A stretch of DNA of 46,086 nt from Gemmatimonadota bacterium (GCA_007132965.1 SLNQ01000083.1:1-46086), one strand, 5' to 3'. Positions 7,478-16,655 are shown, numbered from the stretch's first letter. Notes: generated by a model from the letters alone, not told the origin. Program-made: numbers and translations.

Positions 7478-8518
7478 ATGATCTATCGTTCCACCCTGGC
7501 CGCCTGCAGCCTCGCTGTGCTGACGCTCGCGGCGGCACCGTCACAGGGCGCCAACCTGACGCTGACCGCCTGGGAGCGCGAGGGCTCCGAGGTCTTCGAC
7601 ATCTACGTGCGCACCTTTGTCGAGCTTGCCAGCGAGTTCAGCGGCGGCGAGCTGCAGGTGACACCCTATGGTGCTGGCGTCATTGCCGGCGTCTTTGACG
7701 GGCACGCTGCGGTCAACGATGGTCTCGCCGACATGAACTTCGGCTGGGCCGGCTACATCGTCAACCAGCACGCCGGCAATGCCTATTTCGGCGCCCTGCC
7801 GGGCGGCATGGGCCCAGAGGCCCTCTACCACTGGACCTATAATGGCGGCGGCAAGGAGCTGTTGACCGAGTTCCGCCGCGCCGTCGATGGCCAACATGCG
7901 GTGGCCTGCGGCATGCTCGGCAGCGAGGTCTTCGCCCACTCGCACCGGTCGATCCAGACGCTGGCCGACTTCGAGGGCCTGCGCCACCGCACTGCCGGCG
8001 CCTTCGTCGACGTCATCCAGGCGCTGGGCGCCACGCCAACCGTCATCCCCGGTCCCGACGTCTTTCCCGCCCTCGAGCGCCAGGCCATCGATTCCGCCGA
8101 GTACCTGACGCCCTATCTCAACGCGCAAGTGGGCTTCCACAACGTCGCCGAGTACGTGATCTTGCCCGGCATCCATACGCCTGCCGCGGTCTACGAGCTG
8201 AGCATGACGACAGCGACGTGGGACGGACTCAGCGAGCAGAGCCAGCGGGCGATCGAGCTCGCGTGCGAAATTGTCACCTCGCGCTCCTACACCTATCTCG
8301 GCGATCGCGACATGAAGACTGTGCAGGAGCTCGAAGCGGGCCGCAACCAGATCGTTGTCCTCGACGACGAGGTCATCAAGCGGATCCGCGAGGAAGGCCG
8401 CAGCTGGATCGACGCCAAGGGTGCCGAGACCTCGAGCGACGACTGGATTGAGCGGATCGGCGAGGCCTACTTCACCTACCAGGACCAGTGGCTCGCCAGC
8501 TACAACCGCGTGCAGTAG
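7478..8518 (+). CDS. dctP: TRAP transporter substrate-binding protein (DctP/TakP-like)
   Basis: A 346-residue periplasmic solute-binding protein that delivers substrate, commonly a carboxylate, to the DctQM membrane complex. A signal peptide is visible: MIYR, then a hydrophobic stretch of about 17 residues, then APSQGA with likely cleavage near residue 25. The region GLRHRTAGAFVDVIQALGA carries the conserved Arg expected to bind a substrate carboxylate, and is followed by DVFPALERQAIDSAEYLTPY, a TakP-like signature. The start ATG follows AAGGAG by 9 nt. It lies 40 bp after amidohydrolase B and 24 bp before DctQ. The substrate may be a heterocyclic acid or a breakdown product; this is inferred from context. 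Confidence 0.92.
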   Translation: MIYRSTLAACSLAVLTLAAAPSQGANLTLTAWEREGSEVFDIYVRTFVELASEFSGGELQVTPYGAGVIAGVFDGHAAVNDGLADMNFGWAGYIVNQHAGNAYFGALPGGMGPEALYHWTYNGGGKELLTEFRRAVDGQHAVACGMLGSEVFAHSHRSIQTLADFEGLRHRTAGAFVDVIQALGATPTVIPGPDVFPALERQAIDSAEYLTPYLNAQVGFHNVAEYVILPGIHTPAAVYELSMTTATWDGLSEQSQRAIELACEIVTSRSYTYLGDRDMKTVQELEAGRNQIVVLDDEVIKRIREEGRSWIDAKGAETSSDDWIERIGEAYFTYQDQWLASYNRVQ

Positions 8519-8542
8519 CGCCCGTCGACGCCCGGCAACCCC

Positions 8543-9064
8543 ATGGACCAGCTCGACCGCGCTCTCGGGCATGTCGCGTCGGCACTCGGCCGCGTCGGCG
8601 AGCTGGCCCTGCTTGGCCTCATCCTGGTCACCATCTACGAGGTGGGATTGCGCTACCTCTTCAACCGGCCGAGCTTATGGGCCTACGACATCGCCTATAT
8701 GCTCTCTGGCACGATGGTTATGCTCGGCGCCGCGTTCGCTCTCCGTGGCAATGCCCATGTCCGCATCGATATCTTCGTCCATCGCCTGCCGCCGCGCTGG
8801 CAGCAGGGCTTGCAGGTGCTCATTTACCTTGGCCTGTTCCTGCCGGCGCTCGGAGTGGCTAGCTGGGCAGCCCTGCATCGCACCACCACCGCCTGGCGAA
8901 CCGGGCAGCTGGAGCAGGTCAGCGCCTGGGCGCCGCAAGTCTGGCCCTTCTACGCCATCATCACCCTCGGGCTAATGGCCCTTTGGGTCGAGGCGGTCGC
9001 CGCCGTGCTCCGCCACATCCAGGCTTGGCGCCGAGGCGAGCCGCTTGCCGGCGGCGGCGCCTGA
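8543..9064 (+). CDS. dctQ: TRAP transporter small permease subunit (DctQ-like)
   Basis: A 173-residue inner-membrane protein with four hydrophobic segments, at roughly residues 18-38, 50-68, 88-108 and 130-150, as usual for DctQ. Family features include VGLRYLFNRPSLWAYDIA in the first loop and GNAHVRIDIF after the second helix. It stabilises the large permease and mediates contact with the binding protein. Its stop is 4 nt before the DctM start, so the two are probably translationally linked. Confidence 0.9.
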   Translation: MDQLDRALGHVASALGRVGELALLGLILVTIYEVGLRYLFNRPSLWAYDIAYMLSGTMVMLGAAFALRGNAHVRIDIFVHRLPPRWQQGLQVLIYLGLFLPALGVASWAALHRTTTAWRTGQLEQVSAWAPQVWPFYAIITLGLMALWVEAVAAVLRHIQAWRRGEPLAGGGA

Positions 9065-9068
9065 GGGC

Positions 9069-10394
9069 ATGGAGATTCTTTCCGTTCCCGCCCTTTGGAT
9101 GTTCCCAGCGTTGTTCTTGCTGGTGTTCATGGGGTTCCCCATCGCCTTCGCACTCATCGCGCTTGCGTTCGTCTTCGGCTACGATTTCTTCGGCGCGCGG
9201 ATCGGCATCCAGTTTTTCGGCCGCATCCATGATGTCCTGACCAACTACTCGTTCGCCGCGGTGCCATTGTTCGTCTTCATGGGCGCCATGCTGGAGCGTT
9301 CGGGCATCGCCGAGCGGCTATTCCACGCCATGCAGCTCTGGGTGGGTCGGCTGCCTGGCGGCCTCGCCCTCGCGACCCTCTTGATGTGCGCGGTGTTCGC
9401 CGCCGCCACTGGGATCGTCGGTGCGGTCGAGGCGGTGGTCGGCATGATGGCGGCCCCGGCAATGCTGCGCCAGCGCTACGCCCGCGACCTGATCTCCGGC
9501 ACTATCTGCGCCGGTGGCTCGCTCGGCACCATCATCCCGCCCTCGCTGGTCGTCGTCATCTACGCCACGGTGGTCGGCATCTCCATCGGCGACCTGTTTG
9601 CCGGCATCATCTTCCCTGGCTTGTTGATGGTGGTGCTGTTCGTGGCCTACGTGTTGATCCGCTGCGCCCTCGATCCGGCCAGTGGCCCGCCTGCCGATCT
9701 TGCCGTGACCAGCGTGGCCCTGCCCGAGAAGCTGCGCATCTCGGCCGTCGCCCTGTTGCCGGCGGTAGCACTGGTCGTGGCGGTCCTGGGCTCGATCCTG
9801 GCTGGCGTGGCCTCGCCCACCGAAGCAGCCGGCGTCGGTGCGGCCGGGGCTGTGGCCCTGACCGTCCTCTATGGCAACTTCAACCTAACGCTGTTATTCG
9901 ACGTATTGCGCCGAACCGTCGCCATCAATGCCATGATCATGCTGGTGGTCATCGGCGGCACGCTGTTCACCAGCATCTTTCTGATCAATGGCGGCTCGAG
10001 TCTGGTCAACGACATTCTCGCCGGCACCAATCCCGAGCCTTGGCAGGTCATCGCCCTCTTCCTCTTGATCATCTTCATCCTGGGCTTCATCCTCGACTGG
10101 GTGTCGGTCGTGCTGATCTGCATGCCCATCTTCATCCCGGTCCTGCGCCAGCTCGGGGTTGACCCCTTGTGGTTCGGCGTCATGGTCTGTGTCGTCATCC
10201 AGACGTCCTACCTGACGCCGCCCATGGCGCCGGCGATCTTCTACTTCCGCGCCATAGCGCCCAAGGAGATCACCTACGGTGACATGTTTCGCGGCGTCCT
10301 GCCGTTCATCGCCTGCCAGCTCATCGTCCTGGCGGTGGTTGCCGCATGGCCGCCGGCCGCAACCTACCTGGCCGGCGTTCTCTTTCGATTTTAG
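9069..10394 (+). CDS. dctM: TRAP transporter large permease subunit (DctM-like)
   Basis: A 441-residue polytopic membrane protein, the sodium-driven transport channel of the TRAP system. About a dozen hydrophobic helices are visible. Conserved regions include PLFVFMGAMLERSGIAERLFHAM, the loop AATGIVGAVEAVVGMMAAPAM, GTICAGGSLGTIIPPSL and VASPTEAAGVGA, followed by a C-terminal QTSYLTPPMAPAIFY. Length fits family members of about 425-445 residues. The start is the ATG at 9069, just after the DctQ stop; an upstream in-frame TTG inside dctQ is rejected. It is followed 18 bp later by the MDR oxidoreductase. Confidence 0.93.
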   Translation: MEILSVPALWMFPALFLLVFMGFPIAFALIALAFVFGYDFFGARIGIQFFGRIHDVLTNYSFAAVPLFVFMGAMLERSGIAERLFHAMQLWVGRLPGGLALATLLMCAVFAAATGIVGAVEAVVGMMAAPAMLRQRYARDLISGTICAGGSLGTIIPPSLVVVIYATVVGISIGDLFAGIIFPGLLMVVLFVAYVLIRCALDPASGPPADLAVTSVALPEKLRISAVALLPAVALVVAVLGSILAGVASPTEAAGVGAAGAVALTVLYGNFNLTLLFDVLRRTVAINAMIMLVVIGGTLFTSIFLINGGSSLVNDILAGTNPEPWQVIALFLLIIFILGFILDWVSVVLICMPIFIPVLRQLGVDPLWFGVMVCVVIQTSYLTPPMAPAIFYFRAIAPKEITYGDMFRGVLPFIACQLIVLAVVAAWPPAATYLAGVLFRF

Positions 10395-10412
10395 AGCCTT
10401 GGGGAGCGAGCC

Positions 10413-11390
10413 TTGAAAGCAGCTGTAATCGAGCGGCAGGGCGGGGTGGAGAACATCGTCTACCGCGAGTGGCCAGACCCCGAAATCGGCCCCGATGACG
10501 TGCTGGTGCGCGTGCGGGCCTGCGCCCTCAACCACCTCGACATCTTCGTCCGGCGCGGCATGCCCGGCTTTCCGGTGCCGATGCCCTTCATCTCCGGTGG
10601 AGATATCGCTGGCGAGATCGCCGCCGTCGGCGCGCGGGTGGCAACCTTTCAGCCTGGCGATCGTGTCTCTTTGAATCCGCAGACCGACGAGGGGATGATC
10701 GGCGAGGAACTGCTGGGCGGCCTAGCCGAACTGGTACGCGTGCCGGCAAAAAACGTCATCGCCATCCCGCCCGAGCTCGATTTCGCCAGAGCGGCTGCGA
10801 CCCCCATCGCTTATGGAACCGCGCTTCGCATGCTCATCACTCGCGGCCGGCTGCAAGCGAGCGAGAGCGTCCTCGTGCTGGGGGCCAGTGGCGGCGTCGG
10901 CCTCGCCTGCATCCAGATCGCCAAGATGGTGCACGCCAAGGCCATCGCCGTCGCGGGCTCGGCCGAGAAATGCGCGCGCCTGCTGGAGCTCGGCGCCGAC
11001 GAGGCCGTTGATATGTCCTCGAGCGACTTCAGCCGCGAGGCCTGGCGCCTCTCCGGCAAGCGGGGAGTCGACATCTGCGTCAACTTCACCGGTGGCGATA
11101 CCTACGTGCCGTCGCTGCGCACACTCCGCCCGGGTGGACGGCTGGTCACCTGCGGTGCTACCGCCGGCTTCGATCCCAAGACCGATCTCCGCTTCATCTG
11201 GGTGCGCGAGCTCGAGATCCTGGGCTCGAACAGCTACACCCAAACCGACGTGGAAGCGGCGCTGGCGCATGTCGCGGCCGGCCGTCTCGATCCCTTTATC
11301 GGCGCCACCTTTCCGCTCGGCGAGCTGGCCGCCGCCGAAACGCTGATGGAACGCCGCGATTTCGTCGGCAAGATCGTGCTGGTGCCCTAG
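10413..11390 (+). CDS. Zinc-independent medium-chain dehydrogenase/reductase (quinone oxidoreductase-like)
   Basis: A 325-residue NAD(P)H-dependent oxidoreductase with an N-terminal GroES-like domain and a Rossmann domain carrying VLGASGGVGLACIQIAK (about residues 146-162). In place of the catalytic zinc ligand there is ALNHLDIF, and the four-cysteine structural zinc loop is missing, so it belongs with quinone/enoyl reductases rather than zinc alcohol dehydrogenases. The start is a TTG at 10413, supported by GGGGAG 6 nt upstream and by the family N-terminus MKAAVI. It closes the amidohydrolase B-TRAP operon and is convergent with the ligase gene. It could reduce an unsaturated ring-cleavage intermediate; the exact role is not evident. 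Confidence 0.87.
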   Translation: MKAAVIERQGGVENIVYREWPDPEIGPDDVLVRVRACALNHLDIFVRRGMPGFPVPMPFISGGDIAGEIAAVGARVATFQPGDRVSLNPQTDEGMIGEELLGGLAELVRVPAKNVIAIPPELDFARAAATPIAYGTALRMLITRGRLQASESVLVLGASGGVGLACIQIAKMVHAKAIAVAGSAEKCARLLELGADEAVDMSSSDFSREAWRLSGKRGVDICVNFTGGDTYVPSLRTLRPGGRLVTCGATAGFDPKTDLRFIWVRELEILGSNSYTQTDVEAALAHVAAGRLDPFIGATFPLGELAAAETLMERRDFVGKIVLVP

Positions 11391-11401
11391 CAGCCTGCTA
11401 G
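11387..11401. repeat. Small palindrome holding both convergent stop codons
   Basis: CTAGCAG-C-CTGCTAG: perfect 7-bp arms around one central base. The TAG stop of the dehydrogenase lies in the left arm, and the TAG stop of the ligase, on the other strand, lies in the right arm. The one-base loop and lack of flanking T tract make it a poor terminator hairpin. It may be chance or a minimal bidirectional signal. Confidence 0.5.
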
Positions 11402-12939
11402 CCCGAAGCTTCGACCAGTTGCACCTGCACCGCACGGCGATCCACCTTGCCAGCACCGAGCATCGGCAGGCGGTCAACCACCACGACCCGGCGGGGGTGC
11501 GCATAAGCTGGCCCGTTAGCGAGGCAGAACGCCTTGATCATTGCCTCGCTCAGGGCGTGCCCGGCGCGTGCCACCACCAGTGCTGCCGGCGCCTGGCCCT
11601 TGGCCGGATGCGGGATGGGCGCCACCGCGACGTCGGCCACCGCCGGGTGGCGGGCGATCAGGTCCTCCACCTCCTTCGGGTAGAGGTTTTCGCCGCCGCA
11701 GTTGAACATCTCATCGGACCGGCCGATGAAATAAAAAAAGCCGTCGCCATCGCGGCGAAACCGGTCGCCGGTGCAAAACCAGCCATTGACCAGCCGCGCC
11801 GCAGTTTCCTCGGGCCGATTCAAGTAGCCCAGTGTCACCGCTGGGCTCTTGACCCAAAGCTCGCCAAGAGCGGCCGCATCCCTGCCGTCCTCATCGACCA
11901 GCCGAACCTCGTTCTCCGGTGCCGGCACGCCGACGCTACCCCGCGGCACTGCTCTACCGTCACCCGGCGGCTGCAGCGGCCCTCCGGCCTCGGTCAAGCC
12001 GTAGGCGTTCTTGACCGAGGCGCCAAAGGCAGCCTCGACCGCTGACGCCAGTGCCTCGGTTACCACGGCCGAGCCGATGGCAATCGTCTGGAGCCGGGGA
12101 AAAGTGAGGCGCCTCAGCAGCTCGGTTTCGCCCAACGCCTGGGTGAAAATGGCCGGTACGCCCGAGGTGAACGTAGCTCCATATTCGCTCAGCGCCTGCA
12201 CGAAAAGGCGAGGCTCGAACGACCTGAGGATGACCGCCGTGGCGCCGGCGCGCAGAAAGGGCTTGATGACGCCCCGCATGGCGTTCTTGTGAAAAAGCGG
12301 CGTAGCCGCAATCGCGCAGGCATCAGCCGGCAACCGGCCCAGCCGCTCGGCCACATGCATCGACCAGAGCATGCCGGCGTGGCTCAAGAGTGTGCCCTTG
12401 GGCCGCCCGCTCGAGCCCGAGGTGTAGGCAACGAAGGCCGGCGCATTCGCGGGCGGGTCGAACGCAGCGTAGTCAACCAGTCCATCACCCAACAGCGCGT
12501 CATAATCGGCCCAGCCGCGCGCCGATGTTGCCACCGCCCAGCGATGGCGCGGCAGTCCTTCGAGATCGGCAAGGCGGGGCACCACGGCTAGATCGGCGAT
12601 GACACCGCGCGCGCCAGAATCGCCGACGATGTGCGAAATGACTGCTGTCGTTGCCTGGGTATTCAGCGCCACTGGCTGCACGCCGAGCCGCATCGCCCCG
12701 AAAAAACACTCGACGAAGGTGATGGTGTTGCCCGTTGCCACCAGCACCCGATCGCCGGGCCGAAATCCGGTTCGCGACAAACCAGCGGCAACCCGGTCCA
12801 TGCGTTGATCAAGCGCGGTATGGGTGACGGTCCGGGGCGCCCTGCCGCTCGCCACCTCGACGAGCGCCGTCTCTGGTCCTGAGCGGTCCCGTCCTGGCCG
12901 CTGAAAAAAGCCGAGATTTCGCGCCTCGAGATCAGTCAT
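11398..12939 (-). CDS. AMP-dependent synthetase/ligase (acyl-CoA synthetase-like)
   Basis: A 513-residue member of the ANL adenylating superfamily, which activates a carboxylic acid with ATP and usually transfers it to CoA. All core motifs are present: the P-loop AYTSGSSGRPKG (about 171-182), NAYGLTEAGG, WFCTGDRFRRDGDGFFYFIGR with the adenylate-binding Asp, the hinge followed by GGENLYPKEVE, and the C-terminal catalytic lysine in LGAGKVDRRA (K498). The start is the ATG that overlaps the end of the 2Fe-2S subunit gene by 8 nt, so it is the last gene of the Mo-hydroxylase operon. Its acid substrate is likely produced in this pathway; the PaaI thioesterase may counterbalance it. Confidence 0.88.
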   Translation of the reverse strand: MTDLEARNLGFFQRPGRDRSGPETALVEVASGRAPRTVTHTALDQRMDRVAAGLSRTGFRPGDRVLVATGNTITFVECFFGAMRLGVQPVALNTQATTAVISHIVGDSGARGVIADLAVVPRLADLEGLPRHRWAVATSARGWADYDALLGDGLVDYAAFDPPANAPAFVAYTSGSSGRPKGTLLSHAGMLWSMHVAERLGRLPADACAIAATPLFHKNAMRGVIKPFLRAGATAVILRSFEPRLFVQALSEYGATFTSGVPAIFTQALGETELLRRLTFPRLQTIAIGSAVVTEALASAVEAAFGASVKNAYGLTEAGGPLQPPGDGRAVPRGSVGVPAPENEVRLVDEDGRDAAALGELWVKSPAVTLGYLNRPEETAARLVNGWFCTGDRFRRDGDGFFYFIGRSDEMFNCGGENLYPKEVEDLIARHPAVADVAVAPIPHPAKGQAPAALVVARAGHALSEAMIKAFCLANGPAYAHPRRVVVVDRLPMLGAGKVDRRAVQVQLVEASG

Positions 12940-13417
12940 TGCCGCCGGCCGCCGCCACGGCGTCGACAATCGCCTGATAGCCCGTGCAGCGGCAATAATT
13001 ACCTGAGATAGCCTCGCGGATGCGCGCCCGGCTCGGACGTGGCTCGCTTGCCAAAAGCTCGGCTGCGGTGAGCACCATGCCTGGTGTGCAGAAGCCGCAT
13101 TGCAGCGCGGCGCGCTCGCGAAACGCCGCCTGCAGGGCGACTACCCGGCCGCTGGCGGTGGCCCCTTCGATGGTCTCCACCGCGAGGCCGTCCACTTGCA
13201 TCGCCAGCATCAGGCAGCCGCGCACCGTCCGCCCGTCGACCAGGATTGTGCAGGCGCCGCAGACCCCGTGCTCGCAGCCGACATGGCTGCCGGTGAGACC
13301 GAGCCCGTGGCGCAGCCAATCGACCAGCGACTGCCGTACCGGCACGATGGCCCTCACCGGCTCGCCATTGACCGTGCAGGCGAGGGTGGCGGTGGTCTCT
13401 AAGCCAAGATCGCTCAT
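12932..13417 (-). CDS. Molybdenum hydroxylase 2Fe-2S subunit (CoxS/XdhA-C-terminal type)
   Basis: A 161-residue small subunit with two 2Fe-2S domains, which carries electrons from the Mo centre to FAD. The plant-ferredoxin-type motif CEHGVCGAC gives C48, C53 and C56 with C68 further on. The helical domain has CGFCTPGM (C107, C110) and NYCRCTGY (C142, C144). Length matches the family (150-165). The ATG overlaps the FAD-subunit stop as ATGA. A longer frame extending upstream is an artefact of an open reading frame through the FAD-subunit gene. Confidence 0.94.
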   Translation of the reverse strand: MSDLGLETTATLACTVNGEPVRAIVPVRQSLVDWLRHGLGLTGSHVGCEHGVCGACTILVDGRTVRGCLMLAMQVDGLAVETIEGATASGRVVALQAAFRERAALQCGFCTPGMVLTAAELLASEPRPSRARIREAISGNYCRCTGYQAIVDAVAAAGGND

Positions 13418-14277
13418 TGCGGCGCCTTCCATTGCCCGATGATGCGCTTGAGCAGGGCCGTGGCGAGCTGGCGCTTGTAGGTTGCGCCGTAGCGCAGATC
13501 CGGATCGATCGCCAGCTCGCCCATGACCGCCGCTGCTGCCCGGCCATGCGCATGGCCGTCGTCGAGTGCTGCCCCCTTGAGCGCGGCTTGCGCGGCCGTG
13601 GCCACGACCGGTCGCGCGCCGGCACCGAAATAGACCAGGCGGCAGTCCTTGATGCAGCCATCGACCACGAGCGCCCGGGCAGCCAGGCCCAAAATGGCAT
13701 AGTCGCCATGCCGCCGGGCCACCTCGTCGAAGCCGAACCGCGTGTCCGGTCCCAAGCGGGGGACATGCACGCCAACGACCAGCTCGTCTGGGCGCCGAGC
13801 GGTGGTGTAGAGGCCCTCGAAGAACGCATCGGCGGTTAGCCGGCGGCGGCCGGCAGGGCCTGCGAGCTCGATCTCGGCATCGAGGCAAACCGCACAGGCC
13901 GGCAGCTCCGCTGCCGGATCAGCCAGCGCCAGGCTGCCGCAAATCGTGCCCCGGTGCCGGATCGCCTGATGCGCCACGTGGGGCAGGGCGCGGGCCAGCA
14001 GATGCGCCGGGTCATCGGCCCTCACGGCGGCCCAGGCATCGGCATGGCGCACCAGGGCGCCGAAGCTGTAGCCGGCGGCATCGATGCTTTGGCGCTCAAG
14101 TGCGCCGATCCGGTTGATGTCGACGAGGATCGCCGGGGCGGTCAGGCGAAGCGCCAGCATCGGCATCAGGCTCTGGCCGCCGGCCAGGACGGCCGCCTCG
14201 TCGCCATGTTCGGCCAAGAGTGCCACCGCCGCCTCGACGGTTGCCGGGGCGAGGTAGTGAAAAGGCGCCGGCTTCAT
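13414..14277 (-). CDS. Molybdenum hydroxylase FAD-binding subunit (CoxM-like)
   Basis: A 287-residue medium subunit that binds FAD. It shows the N-terminal pyrophosphate-binding motif LAGGQSLMPMLALRL (about 31-45) and the second FAD motif IRHRGTICGSLALADPAAELPA (about 106-127). Length agrees with CoxM proteins. It overlaps the stop of the Mo subunit by ATGA and the start of the 2Fe-2S subunit in the same way, giving the gene order large-medium-small. Confidence 0.93.
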   Translation of the reverse strand: MKPAPFHYLAPATVEAAVALLAEHGDEAAVLAGGQSLMPMLALRLTAPAILVDINRIGALERQSIDAAGYSFGALVRHADAWAAVRADDPAHLLARALPHVAHQAIRHRGTICGSLALADPAAELPACAVCLDAEIELAGPAGRRRLTADAFFEGLYTTARRPDELVVGVHVPRLGPDTRFGFDEVARRHGDYAILGLAARALVVDGCIKDCRLVYFGAGARPVVATAAQAALKGAALDDGHAHGRAAAAVMGELAIDPDLRYGATYKRQLATALLKRIIGQWKAPQ

Positions 14278-16655
14278 CCAGCATTGCTCCGGTCGTTGAG
14301 GGCTGCCAGCACCAAGGGCGGCGTCAGCGGGATCTCGGCGAGGCGGCCGCCGCCGACGGCGGCAAGCGCGTCGTTGACCGCATTCAGCACGGCCGCCGAG
14401 GCGGCGCAGGTGCCAGCCTCCCCGGCACCCTTGGCGCCGAGCGTCGAGCCACGATAAAGCGTTTCAACGTGGCCTACGGCGATGTCGGGCATCTCCATCG
14501 CCATCGGCACCAGGTAGTCGGCGAGGCTGCCGTCAAGAAAGTTCGCCTGGGCATCATAGCGGCAGTGCTCGAAGAGCGCCGCCCCGATCCCCTGGACCAC
14601 CCCGCCGCGCACCTGCTCGCCGGCCAACAGCGGGTTGATGATCCGGCCGCAATCGTGGACCACCCAATGCTGCAGGCAGCGCACCAGCCCGGTCTCCGGG
14701 CAAAGCTGCACCAGGGCTGCCTGGATGCCATTGGTCGGGATGGCGATATCGGCCTCGCGGCGATAGTGATGCGCCACCTGGAGTTGTGGTAATGTGCCTT
14801 GGGGAAACTCGTGGCCGGCAAAATGCACCGTCCGTGCCAGAGCGGCGAGCGTGATGCGCTCATGTCTTTGCGCATCGACGATGCAGCCGGCTACCAGGTC
14901 GAGTGCCGCGGCCGGGGTCTGCAACAAGGCAGCGGCCGCTGCCAAGATCTGGCCGCGCAGCTTGCGGCCGGCGTGCCAGGCGGCCTCACCGCCGATCGCC
15001 GCCCCCCGCGAGGCCCAGGCGCCGCCACCATGCGGCCCGCTCGCCGTACGGCCCATCTCGAGGCCGATGCGCTCGGGGGCGACGCCCACCGCATCGGCCA
15101 GCACCTGAACCAGCCCCTCGTCCGTCCCCTGGCCGAGCTCGGACAGGCTGGCCGAGGCCTTGAGCGAGCCATCGGGCTCGACCGCCAGCTGGATCGTATC
15201 GGCCGCCGCCACCGGCACGCCGGCCATGCCATAAACCTCGCTGCCGGTGGCGGTCATCTCGACGAACGCGGCAAAGCCCAGGCCCAGCACCTCGCCGGCC
15301 TGACGCCTGGCCGCGACGGACTGGCGCAGCGCCGGCAAGCCCATCAGCGCCTCGAGCCGATCGAGACAGGCGACGTGCGACAGGTCGAACACCTCGAGGC
15401 CGAGCGCGGTGCGGCAGCGCCCGTCGCCCGGCTCCAGATAGTTGCGGCGCCGCATGGCCAGCGGGTCCTCGCCCCTAGCCCGGGCCGCCATGTCGACCAG
15501 CCGTTCGGTGACCGCACAGGCGATGGGATGGCCCACCGACCGGTACTGACCGGTCATCGCCTTGTTCTGAAACACGACATCCGCCTGCGCCCGCGCCGCC
15601 GCGAGCCCGTAAGGTGCGCCGAGCGTCCGCATCGCCATCAAGGTCTCGACCGTGCTCGAGCGCGGAAAGACGGAATGGCTGCCGATCCCCTGGACCCCCT
15701 TGGCATCGATTGCCAGCAGCCGGCCCTCGGCGTCGACGGCGAGCCTGGCCTCGATCACGTGCTCGCGGGCATGGATGTCGCTCATCAGGCTTTCCAGCCG
15801 GTCCGCCACGAACTTGACGGGCCGCCCAAGCAATCGGGCCGCGGCACAGACGGCCACCTCATCCGGGTAGACGTGCATCTTGACGCCGAAGCCGCCGCCG
15901 ACATCGGACGCCGTCACCCGCACCTGGCTCATGGCCAGCTCCAACAGCTCGCCGAGATGCAGCTGCAGTTGGTGCGGCATCTGGTGCGATGCCCAGACCT
16001 CGAGACGGCCTTCGCTCGGCTCGAAGGCGGCCAAGATGCCCCGCGGCTCCAGGGTGACGCCGGTGTGCCGCGAAAAAACGAAGCGTTCTTCCACCACTGT
16101 CGCCGCGCTGGCGAAGGCGGCCGCCACGTCGCCCGTCTCGGCCGCGAACCGCCAGGCGAGATTGCTGCCCAGCTCGGGATGAACCAGTGGCGCATCCGCC
16201 GCGAGCGCTGCCGTGGCGACGCCGACCGCCGGCCGCTCACGCCAATCCAGCTCGATCGCCGCCACCGCATCTTCGGCCAGCGCCCTAGAGGCTGCCAGCA
16301 CCAGCGCGATGGGCTCGCCCACCGAGGTGACCCGGCCATTGGCGAGCGGCGTCTGCTCGGGGGCGGCAAGGCCCGGAAAGGCTGCCGAGAGCGTCCGCCA
16401 CGCCTGGCAGACAGGGGCGAGGTCCGCCCAGGTCAGCACCGCCACGACGCCAGGGGACCGGGCGGCGGCGCTTACTTCGAGCCGGTCGATCACCGCCGCC
16501 GGCACCGGGCTGCGCAAAAAGGCCGCGTGCACCTGCCGGGGCAGGTTGATGTCATCGAGATAACGGCCCCGGCCCGCCAGCAATGCGCGGCTACGCGCCC
16601 GCGGCCGCGAGGCCCCAATCTGTGCCTCGGTAGAGCCCAAAAGCCGGTCGGGCAT
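14274..16655 (-). CDS. Molybdenum hydroxylase large subunit (Mo-cofactor binding, CoxL/XdhB family)
   Basis: A 793-residue catalytic subunit of a xanthine-oxidase-family enzyme that hydroxylates N-heterocycles, aldehydes or similar with water-derived oxygen. It starts with ARSRALLAGRGRYLDDI, typical of this family. Cofactor regions include SDVGGGFGVKM, the loop QYRSVGHPIACAVTERLVD (usually YRGAGRPE...ER), GQGTDEGLVQVLAD and the C-terminal GAKGAGEAG with the presumed catalytic Glu. The loop is not the CO-dehydrogenase form I AYRCSFR motif, so CO oxidation is unlikely. The ATG at 16653-16655 is preceded by AAGGAG at 9 nt. A much longer open frame upstream runs antisense through amidohydrolase C and is spurious. 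No maturation chaperone gene is present. Confidence 0.92.
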   Translation of the reverse strand: MPDRLLGSTEAQIGASRPRARSRALLAGRGRYLDDINLPRQVHAAFLRSPVPAAVIDRLEVSAAARSPGVVAVLTWADLAPVCQAWRTLSAAFPGLAAPEQTPLANGRVTSVGEPIALVLAASRALAEDAVAAIELDWRERPAVGVATAALAADAPLVHPELGSNLAWRFAAETGDVAAAFASAATVVEERFVFSRHTGVTLEPRGILAAFEPSEGRLEVWASHQMPHQLQLHLGELLELAMSQVRVTASDVGGGFGVKMHVYPDEVAVCAAARLLGRPVKFVADRLESLMSDIHAREHVIEARLAVDAEGRLLAIDAKGVQGIGSHSVFPRSSTVETLMAMRTLGAPYGLAAARAQADVVFQNKAMTGQYRSVGHPIACAVTERLVDMAARARGEDPLAMRRRNYLEPGDGRCRTALGLEVFDLSHVACLDRLEALMGLPALRQSVAARRQAGEVLGLGFAAFVEMTATGSEVYGMAGVPVAAADTIQLAVEPDGSLKASASLSELGQGTDEGLVQVLADAVGVAPERIGLEMGRTASGPHGGGAWASRGAAIGGEAAWHAGRKLRGQILAAAAALLQTPAAALDLVAGCIVDAQRHERITLAALARTVHFAGHEFPQGTLPQLQVAHHYRREADIAIPTNGIQAALVQLCPETGLVRCLQHWVVHDCGRIINPLLAGEQVRGGVVQGIGAALFEHCRYDAQANFLDGSLADYLVPMAMEMPDIAVGHVETLYRGSTLGAKGAGEAGTCAASAAVLNAVNDALAAVGGGRLAEIPLTPPLVLAALNDRSNAG

